Shown: piece after piece, positions 58,801 through 64,000 of the stretch
Numbering within the stretch: position 1 is the first letter of the stretch
Layout of the letters: every line of letters starts with the position of its first letter
Position numbers and translations under genes: made by a program
Assembly (NCBI GenBank): GCA_018105865.1
Contig: CM030837.1
Coordinates: forward strand, 12,954,725 to 13,018,724
DNA length: 64,000 bases
Source: Metaphire vulgaris
Lineage: Eukaryota; Annelida; Clitellata; Crassiclitellata; Megascolecidae
Direction: 5' to 3'
The notes under the pieces: model-generated
Databases searched by the model: none
What the model saw: the letters and a program-made list of their open reading frames with translations, nothing else
Told to the model about the DNA's origin: nothing

Positions 58801-60854
58801 TAGTTTTAAAAGATTTTAGTTCGATTCTGTGGATTTTGCGTAATTGTTCGTTAACCTATTACCTCTGTGCTGTGGTTCAATAGATTCACAGTCAGATGTA
58901 ACTCAGGCGACAGTGTCTAATGCCTCAGCTGGCCTAGCAGTTGGAGTTGGATTCCTGGTGCTGGTGCTGATCGTTTCAGCTGTCTTCGTCTATATACGTT
59001 GCAAACATGGTTGGTGTAAAGATATTATTCACTTGTTAATTATGTAATAGGCCTACCACATTTCGAAAGTCCTCCTGCTTTGCTTGGGTAATATTTATAG
59101 AATGGCCTAAGGGAGAAACGTGACTTAAAGTGTTTGATTCTGTAGAATACCACGTGATCCAATTGAATAAAATGGCCACTTCATCATTCCTCTTAAGCAT
59201 GGATTTTCTCAAAACCAATTTTTCTTATTTAATTTTCTACTTGGCGTTGTGCCACCAATTCCCATCAGAACACCGAAGTTAATTAAGCAACGTTAAACGC
59301 GGTTAGTAGCCTACTTAGGTTGGTGACCAATCTGACCATCCTGGGATCTGGTCGTTGTGCCGGAGGCCAACCAAGCCGTTCATCGCTTAGGCGTCGATAA
59401 ATTGGTAGCAGTATTAAGCTGCGAATGTAAAACGGGGATCTAGAGAAAGCAATGGCAAACTACTCTAGATTAATGGCGGAAACCACCTGCGTCGCTGCTT
59501 GCCTGGTACACGGAGACCAACGCCGGACCAGGGTTATTTCTAGGATTATCAATTTAGGGGGCGGTGGCGGTAAATTCTGGGGTCCCCTGCCAAAAGTCTG
59601 ACAAGCAAAAAAGGTCATCCCATAGCTGAAACTTGGGGAGCTTGAAGTTTGGGGGTGTCGGTCTAAAATTGGGAGGTGTTGGGGATTTAGGGGGTGTAAA
59701 AATATCCAGCGCCGGACCCTACGGCTCTTTCGTGTATGGGACTACCTTTACCTTTATTAGGTACAGGTAAAAATAATAGTTGTAATTTTGTAGCGCAAAA
59801 GTTCTCTACGATTACACAACTCTGCAGAGTTGGAGGCGGGAAGCCAACAGGTTTCACTTTGAATAATGTTGATTTATTTAGAATTTGTTTATATGTTCTG
59901 CGACAGACATCACTTGAAACTACACTTGTTGATGTCACAGTATCTGAGATTTCTCAATATTTTTCATATTTTTCACCTGATATTGCTAAGTTTGAATTGA
60001 ACAGCTTCTGTACTTATAACTCGAGAAGACTTACTTACTTACTTACTTACTAAGAGTCTATTCGTTCATTTAAAAGCAGTTTGCTCAGCATATTTTTGCT
60101 CGGATTTGCTTATAATTGTAAAATTAAAGCTAAATTATGCTCAAGTTTTGTTATTCAGAATACAAGAAGCAAGAGAACAGAACAGGGGCAGACAACAAAG
60201 TTGCCGTCGAAAATGACTTTTACGACGACGCTGCGTCACGATGGACCGCACCAACTGGTAAGATCCCATCATCCCAGTGGCTAACATCGAACCGTAACCT
60301 CAATTGGATGATGACTCTGCTGTGATTTAGGCGTAAATATTAATTATGGAGAATGGAGAAAATAGATAAGCAATGATATTGCATTCTGCCAGCAAGAGCT
60401 GAAATAGTATCACCGTGCCCCTCCTTGCAAATATATGTGTGAAGTGGTCGGATCGAAACTACCCCAAAACTCCCCGAACCACACGGTGATCGCCTCCTCG
60501 TCTTATATTCAGAATTTTCCATACAGAAATCACCAACCACACCAACCTACATTGTTATAATAGTAATGGCAGCGGTTTCAATAGTCGTCTGCTTGTCTTA
60601 ATTAATTAATTATTAGCCTACACCGAGATCAGTACACAAATCTATCAGTATATGATTCATTTTTATCAACAGATGGTCGGTAAACTGATGATCATATCCA
60701 TAATATGGGGGTGAAATGATGGCATTGCTATATTCATTCATTCTTGGACGATTTCTATAGCACTGTAAAAAGGCTGAGGCCCACAACAAAAGCGCTTTAA
60801 CATCTCAACTATACCCCAACCCAAACAGATGCGTTTTTAAGCTCTTGATGAAGT

Positions 60855-60900
<46 letters not shown>

Positions 60901-61282
60901 TATATATGTGTGTGTGTATGTGTGTGTATGTGTATATATATGTAATATATATATATACATATATATATATCGAAATTTTCGCTTCTATAGGGCACTTCGA
61001 AGCGCTATGACATATACACTAAATATGCAATAAGTTACATACATACATGCGTATACATACATAGGCCTACTACCGCATTAATCGATTGAATTAATCTATG
61101 GTTACTTTGCTTTAATATTGCGTGTTTTAATTGATTTTCATTGGACATGTATTACAGCTCAACCGAATTACGAATCGATTGATAGAGAGCAGAGAAACAC
61201 TGGATTGAATGAAGCATACGAGGAACTTAATCTAGACGATCATTCGATTCAAACAGGTCAATACATAGACGTCATTCTTTGA
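43812..61282 (+). CDS. Ig-domain transmembrane receptor with ITAM-like cytoplasmic tail, six exons, ~360 aa
   Basis: Exons 43812-43863, 51132-51488, 52190-52513, 58884-59009, 60159-60257 and 61158-61282; all introns are phase 1, as in shuffled Ig genes. Order: signal peptide (MLSASSFSVVVLLFLAK); Ig-like domain 1 (VGEVVSLRCSA ... HGGRYVCGC); Ig-like domain 2 (GELLDLSCSLS ... QNFTCEMKVW); a helix of ~23 hydrophobic residues without charge (AGLAVGVGFLVLVLIVSAVF) followed by YIRCKH; then a tyrosine-bearing tail. The tail has FYDD, then YESI-x12-YEEL, which meets the ITAM pattern Yxx(I/L)x6-12Yxx(I/L). If exon 6 is terminal it ends GQYIDVIL-stop at 61282; otherwise it splices at ACAG|gtcaat (61256). 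Ligand unknown; no close named ortholog recognised. Confidence 0.82.
44029..44701 (+). repeat. 5' LTR, 673 bp
   Basis: Begins TGTGATGGAGTGCTATATTG and ends GGTGGCCGCTCGTCACA. It contains a 120-codon open frame that also occurs in the 3' LTR; I regard it as incidental. Confidence 0.95.
45006..45743 (+). CDS. Retrotransposon gag, N-terminal part (frameshifted at its end)
   Basis: Starts MENPALPDAWSVEDILSMNV, with a SAP-like/helical start, then a Gln-rich coiled-coil made of repeated AQTQTQ/LDAQIQQAQ, then a capsid-like segment with LPRFNESTDIDSYLTLFKR. After ILNMF the frame shifts by one base near 45720; the other frame continues FPEAYRLKFRQLNKDQ, the normal gag sequence. The shift could be a mutation, a sequencing error or a programmed slip. 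Confidence 0.85.
   Translation: MENPALPDAWSVEDILSMNVEDLRENLLSKGVEMRGNKDQLRAKLIKLCVTGLGEDRQTDIESVGSRTSQNPNHTPIESEAIVLKKLELEMRKLELDAQTQTQKTQLDAQIQQAQLDAQTQTQIQQAQIQSNEKIELHKLTLQSESVSSDRTSAGSPDKASENARKALPRFNESTDIDSYLTLFKRTMLNFQIEKNKWPAMLQTQISGKILKVFVELTAEQVQDYDFIKEAILNMFSISSLKHID
45724..48757 (+). CDS. Retrotransposon gag C-terminus, protease and integrase-like polyprotein (no RT)
   Basis: From about 45724 (after the shift) open to 48757; the ATG at 45824 is not the true start. Domains: capsid end (RFLLGHKAQDDPEKIKELF); zinc knuckle CAFCHRNGHGLDQC; protease FFRDTGSSQTL; an acidic linker with SFSDDVV/GGGS repeats and five LLNRPSG heptads; integrase N-terminal remnant (IKHFYWQSINKDVKEYAHAC, with the last Cys lost); NRWLLTKMDLCALYPEA from an integrase core whose second catalytic Asp block has become ITVPGSDVMS; then LTEELKSLIMQHEQMFNKKP, which resembles sequence before Gypsy RT. 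RT and RNase H are missing. About 1,000 open codons remain despite lost enzymes. Confidence 0.82.
49043..49716 (+). repeat. 3' LTR, 674 bp
   Basis: Matches the 5' LTR except for one extra A near 49412. It is preceded by a perfect palindrome CGTGGTGATCCACCACG (about 49007-49023) and a weak purine run CTAGGGG. Confidence 0.95.
49880..50420. repeat. GC-rich minisatellite of short palindromes
   Basis: About eight degenerate 50-65-bp units. Each carries a GGGGCGCAGCCCC-type and a GGCCGTAGGCC-type hairpin. It stands out sharply from the AT-rich surroundings. Open frames across it are repeat artefacts. It begins about 165 bp after the LTR retrotransposon. Confidence 0.88.
50421..51131 (+). other. 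Ig receptor intron 1, 3' part
   Basis: AT-rich; repeated AAGTTCTnCTnCAnATGTTAT near 50910-51020 and a short (ATG)n at 51057. No gene. Confidence 0.5.
51132..51488 (+). CDS. Ig receptor exon 2: Ig-like domain 1
   Basis: The acceptor is tttcttatag|AA. It encodes EIICCVVNPRELLTTVGEVV, SLRCSARP and ETQLKHGGRYVCGCTAS. The paired Cys are about 78 residues apart, V-set-like, with the GxYxC signature. Extra Cys occur at the start and after the second conserved Cys; the core Trp is not evident. Donor TTAG|gtaggc. Confidence 0.88.
51596..51660 (-). repeat. Retroelement 3'-tail remnant in Ig receptor intron 2
   Basis: AAGTAAGTAAACACGAAACT followed by TCTATAGCGCTGCC, the tail motif of the LINE or SINE ends seen elsewhere. 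Confidence 0.5.
52190..52513 (+). CDS. Ig receptor exon 3: Ig-like domain 2
   Basis: The acceptor is tgtctttcag|CG. It encodes ADELSFVLSRGNPPTPGELL, LSCSLSFSG and NFTCEMKVWNQSSSGKTLL, with N-glycosylation sites (NGT, NLS, NYS, NFT, NQS). Donor TCCAG|gtaggc, phase 1. Confidence 0.88.
52795..52960. repeat. ACTGAAACTGAATAGAAACTGAAATT simple repeat
   Basis: Repeated ACTGAA/ACAGAA units, about 160 bp, beginning at a CAGTGATATTTCAGTG that could be a MITE end. Confidence 0.75.
53566..53723. mobile_element. hAT-like MITE, 158 bp
   Basis: The ends CAGTGTTTTATCCAGG and GGATATAACACTG are inverted. No good 8-bp duplication remains. Confidence 0.6.
54305..54959. mobile_element. hAT-type MITE, 655 bp, nested in the SINE
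   Basis: The ends CAGTGGCGTAACCAGAC and GTGGTTACGCCACTG are inverted. The duplication cgtcagcg is perfect (54297-54304 and 54960-54967) and lies inside the SINE's tRNA-like head. Confidence 0.93.
54352..54465. mobile_element. GGGGCTGTCC-type MITE, 114 bp, nested in the hAT MITE
   Basis: GGGGCTGTCCGTAAATTACG and CGTAATTTATGGACAGCCCC are inverted. It is inserted near the left end of the 655-bp hAT element. Target duplication unclear. Confidence 0.85.
55850..57890. mobile_element. piggyBac-like element, ~2.0 kb, degraded
   Basis: The left end CCCTTTCACTACCAATGAC and the right end CAGTAGTGAAAGGG are inverted in their terminal bases, and bordered by taa and tt, remnants of a TTAA site. The subterminal palindrome TGACTCCATATGGAGTCA appears near both ends (55864, 57702, 57740) and in variant form at 56207. 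A Cys/His-bearing frame (57490-57600, WCKMCHSC...NVCHED) may be what is left of a transposase C-terminal zinc region. A hAT MITE is nested at 56647. Confidence 0.65.
56647..56827. mobile_element. hAT-type MITE, 181 bp (CAGTGGCGGCTCC family), nested
   Basis: The ends CAGTGGCGGCTCCACAGGG and TGAAGCCGACACTG are inverted. The duplication caccttac is perfect (56639-56646 and 56828-56835). Confidence 0.93.
58035..58085. mobile_element. Mariner-like element end
   Basis: ATCCGGGAAAAACGAAATGACCC and TTTTCATCCAGACACGGTG resemble mariner-type ends placed close together. Too short to bound. Confidence 0.4.
58100..58490 (-). pseudogene. LINE fragment, C-terminal end
   Basis: The minus-strand frame reads RRLAIFGHAARLGETVPVHQ, IGRPPDRSWKRCPGCPRKRW and VDHIRT, the typical C-terminal end of jockey/I-type ORF2. 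An upstream in-frame TGA shows it is dead. The (ATC)n(AGC)n tract at 58112-58139 is its probable tail. Confidence 0.82.
58884..59009 (+). CDS. Ig receptor exon 4: transmembrane segment
   Basis: The acceptor is ggttcaatag|AT. It encodes DSQSDVTQATVSNAS, a ~23-residue hydrophobic helix and VYIRCKH. The donor CATG|gttggt is weak, but the phase-1 position matches all other junctions. Confidence 0.83.
59236..59760 (+). mobile_element. 5S-rRNA-derived SINE, interrupted by a hAT MITE
   Basis: The head GCCACCAATTCCCATCAGAACACCGAAGTTAA... (59249 on) with AAGCAACGTTAAACGCGGTTAG and TTAGGTTGGTGACC follows the internal promoter region of 5S rRNA. The body has AGCAATGGCAAACTACTCTA and CCACCTGCGTCGCTGC; the tail is TTTCGTGTATGGGACTACCT. 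It shares body and tail with the tRNA-headed SINE at 54063-54995. Confidence 0.8.
59529..59709. mobile_element. hAT-type MITE, 181 bp, nested in the 5S SINE
   Basis: Left end CAGGGTTATTTCTAGGATT; right end GGTGTAAAAATATCCAG. The duplication cgccggac is perfect (59521-59528 and 59710-59717). Internal motif CTGACAAGCAAAAAAGGTCA at 59598. Same family as 15640 and 25222. Confidence 0.92.
60159..60257 (+). CDS. Ig receptor exon 5: cytoplasmic tail, first part
   Basis: The acceptor is tgttattcag|AA; donor AACTG|gtaaga. It encodes EYKKQENRTGADNKVAVEND then FYDDAASRWTAPT. Acidic-flanked FYDD may be a phosphotyrosine site. Confidence 0.8.
60745..61000. repeat. (TA)n(TG)n microsatellite with retroelement-tail motifs
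   Basis: CGATTTCTATAGCACTG at 60749 and TTCGCTTCTATAGGGCACTT at 60978 flank about 110 bp of TA/TG repeat (60858-60970). It lies in Ig receptor intron 5. Confidence 0.8.
61158..61282 (+). CDS. Ig receptor exon 6: ITAM-like motif and possible C-terminus
   Basis: The acceptor is catgtattacag|CT. It encodes AQPNYESIDREQRNTGLNEA then YEELNLDDHSIQT. The tyrosine pair is encoded at 61169-61228. Reading on gives GQYIDVIL and TGA at 61280-61282. The alternative donor at 61257 would lead to exons beyond a LINE insertion. Confidence 0.78.
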
Positions 61283-61321
61283 TCTCCCGATTAATTTATA
61301 CCGAGTAATGCGGTATTAAGC

Positions 61322-61350
61322 CTATGTATGTATGTATGTATGTATGTATG
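61322..61350. repeat. (TATG)n microsatellite at the LINE 5' junction
   Basis: Seven TATG units directly before the LINE coding sequence, producing a false MYVCMYVCMY start. Confidence 0.95.
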
Positions 61351-64000
61351 TATTTCGGAGGCGAAATAATCTGGAGTGGAGAGGAAGGTGAACATCAAAG
61401 GGGAGTAGGATTCTACTTGAGCAAGAAGGCAACAAAGGCACTAATCAGCTACAAGCCGGTAAACTCCAGAATAATAGCAGCGAAATTCAGAGGAAAACCA
61501 TTCAACATCACGGTCATCCAGGTATATGCCCCAACAACAGATAGCACGGATGAGGAACTAGAGAACTTCTACGAACAACTCGAAGCCACCTTGGGAGAAA
61601 TAGGAAAGAAAGAAGTGAAGCTAATCATCGGAGACTGGAACGCTAAAGTAGGGAAAGATAACAAAGGATGGGAAACAGTGATGGGAAGATATGGATACGG
61701 AAACCAGAACGAGAGGGGAGAGAGACTGCTGGAATTTGCGGCCAAACACCAGATGATTATAGGCAATACACGCTTCGAACAAAAAGACAGCAGAAAGTGG
61801 ACATGGAGAGCGCCATCAGGAGACTATCACAACATGATCGACCTGATACTAATAGACAAAAGATGGAAAACAGCGCTAAGAAACTGCCGAACATACCAAG
61901 GAGCAGACATCTCCTCAGACCACAGCCTGGTGATGGCAAGACTACAGCTTAGGCTAAAAAGAAATGGAAAAAGGAGGATCACAAAGCGATACGACATCGA
62001 AGCGTTAGAACAGGAAGAACTTAAGTGCGACTTCGCCAAGCGTCTCACAGAGTTAAACAAAGAATCAGAAACGATAAGACAGAAAGATAACGGCATGGAC
62101 AATAGAATAGAAAAGTTGCAGAAAAATATAAGACAAGCTATGCAAGAAATACTACCGGTAACTAAGAAGAAGAGAAAGCCGTACATCACAAAACAAACAC
62201 TGGATTTGGCAGATGAGAAAAGAAAACTAAAACTACAACGACATGTATCACAAACAGCCAACGAATTATATAAGAAGAAATGCAACGAAGTAAGATACGC
62301 TGCGAGAGCAGATAAAGAGAAATGGATAAAAGAACGATGCAGGGAAATACAAACAACAGCTGATGAAAAGAAAACGAAACAGACATACCAACTGATAAAA
62401 GAACTTGGAGGAAAATGGCAATCGAGAGCGAAAATGATAAAGAACAAAGAGGGGAAAATCTTAACAGAAAAGGAAGAGATAAAAAAGAGATGGACGGAAT
62501 ACTGCAAAGAACTATATAGCTCAAAAACAAGAGAGACAACGAAGGAAGAAGAAGAGATCAAGAAGAAATTGAAAGACATTGCGATTACCGAGGGAGGACA
62601 AAACGCTACCTCCACTAAGAGAAGAAGTGCACAGAGCATTATGGAAGCTGAAGAACAAGAAGAGCGCAGGAACGGATGGAAAAAGTTGCTGAAGTCTTGA
62701 AAGCGGGCGGAGAACATCTGGAGGAAGAATTATATCAGGTCATAAAGGAGTATATGGGAAGAAGGGGGATGCCAGAAGAATGGACCAAATCAATAATAGT
62801 AACAATAGCAAAGAAAGGAGACATTAAAGAATGCGGCAACTACAAGACAATATCGCTCATAAACCACATGACAAAAATACTACTAAATGTGATACTAGAA
62901 CGACTACAGAATAGCAATAGAACCATATATGGGGGAAGAGCAGGCAGGATTGAATTGAAAGGACAGAAGCACTACACAGCAAATTCTGATATTAAGGCTA
63001 ATAGCGGAGAAAGCATGGAGGAAGAACAAGCTAATATACAACTGCTTATAGATTTTCAAGAAGGCGTTCGATACAAGAAGAACACGAAATGATCTGGACA
63101 ACCTTGGACTCTTATGGAGTAGACAGCAAAGTCACAAGAACACTACAGACCATGTACAAAACTGCAAAGGCAGCAGTAAGAGTAGGACAAGAATTAGGAG
63201 AATGGTTTGAACAGAAAGAGGGAACAAAACAAGGAGACCCAGTGTCAACCATTAACTTCATTGCATATCTAGAAAGGGTAATGGATGCAGGAGAGGACAA
63301 GAGAAAAGGAGTCAAGATCAACGGAGAAATGGTAAACAACCTGAGATTCGCAGACGACATAGACCTAATAGAAGAAGACATTAAAAGTAATGGCAAGAAA
63401 GTTTCAATAGTGTGGTAGAAGTTGCAGAGCCTATGGGATTGAGGGTAAACACAGAAAAACAAAAACAATGGTGTTTGGACAACAAGAGGACACGGAAACC
63501 ATAATAGTAAATGGAGAAAAATCAAACACGTAACAGAATTTGAATATCGGAAGCCTGCTGACATGGGATAACGACTGCAGCCAGGAGATAAGAAGAAGAA
63601 TAGCAAAAGCAACAGGAGCAATGGAAGGGTTTAAAACAATATGGAAAAGTAAGGTCATGAAAGTGGAGACAAAACTGGAAATACTAAGAACGTGCATTTT
63701 TAGTGTATTACTATATGCATCGGAAACCTGGACCATAAAGAAGAGGGACAAAGACTGACTACTAGCCTTTGAAATGAAATACTATAGAAGAATCTTGAAC
63801 ATCAGATGGCAACAGAAAATAAAGAACACAATGGTACGAGAAAGAATTAGGAATAAAACGAACATTGTGCAGATAATAATAAGGAGAAAAATGAACTTTT
63901 TTGGGCACATATGCAGGATGAAAGACAATAGACTGGTGAAGAAGATAACGCTGGGAACAATGGAGGGAGAAAATCGAAGAGGGAGACCAAGAAGAGAATG
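61350..64000 (+). pseudogene. APE-type non-LTR retrotransposon (LINE) ORF2, 5'-truncated and frameshifted, runs off the window
   Basis: Endonuclease part (61350-62000): VIQVYAPTTDSTDEE, LIIGDWNAKVGKDN, YHNMIDLILID and ADISSDHSLVMA, the APE catalytic blocks. It lacks the N-terminal LxxQET-type block. RT part follows after a shift near 62610: EEWTKSIIVTIAKKGDIKEC then NYKTISLINHMTKILLN, GTKQGDPVSTINFIAYLERV and LRFADDIDLIEED (catalytic FADD kept). Then further shifts, SQEIRRRIAKATGAMEGF, YASETWTIKKRDKD, and IVQIIIRRKMNFFGHICRM near the end. At least three frame breaks. Relatives: 31785-32190 and 41530-41872. Confidence 0.9.

Noticed and set aside
59249..59345. Functional 5S rRNA gene
   Set aside because: Only the internal-promoter part is 5S-like, it is diverged, and it is fused to a SINE body and tail.
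61827..62717. 296-aa antisense ORF over the LINE
   Set aside because: Shadow of the A-rich LINE sense strand, which carries clear endonuclease motifs.

Overview
The window is nuclear DNA of an intron-rich metazoan, most likely an early-branching or marine invertebrate. The evidence is a spliced NACHT-WD40 gene, two Rho GTPase genes with CAAX tails, an immunoglobulin-type receptor built from phase-1 exons, APE-type LINEs, 5S- and tRNA-derived SINEs, an LTR retrotransposon and dozens of hAT-type MITEs. A sponge-grade animal is my guess; the sequence alone does not prove it. All real host genes found are on the + strand.

Layout. (1) 48-6620: the 3' part of an NWD1/NWD2-like NACHT-WD40 gene (five exons; the 5' end lies outside the window). 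Its last open frame runs into a LINE 3' microsatellite tail. (2) 6640-12300: LINE debris, microsatellites, a hAT MITE and a TATA-led block of 79-bp and 72-bp tandem repeats. (3) 12624-25933: a RhoA-like gene with three exons (209 aa). Its 10.6-kb first intron is packed with MITEs, an inverted-repeat transposon that carries a small spliced ORF, and a ~2-kb satellite that switches orientation at about 18,965. (4) 26-36 kb: MITEs, Tc1/mariner-like ends, LINE tails, AT microsatellites. (5) 36306-38885: a second RhoA-like gene with the same intron positions (217 aa). (6) 39-43.7 kb: MITEs and reverse-transcriptase fragments. (7) 43812-61282: a cell-surface receptor gene: signal peptide, two Ig-like domains, one transmembrane helix, and a cytoplasmic tail with an ITAM-like pair of tyrosine motifs. 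Intron 1 carries a young LTR retrotransposon (44029-49716) and a GC-rich palindromic minisatellite. Intron 3 carries a four-deep nest of transposons and a piggyBac-like element. (8) 61.3 kb to the end: a 5'-truncated, frameshifted LINE.

How the genes may relate: a NACHT-WD40 STAND protein, two Rho switches and an ITAM-like Ig receptor are all signalling proteins. Their proximity may be chance; nothing in the sequence shows co-regulation. The strongest biological lead is the Ig/ITAM receptor. The strongest genomic lead is the density of hAT MITEs (more than 20, most with 8-bp target duplications), several unrelated families of which share one internal motif.
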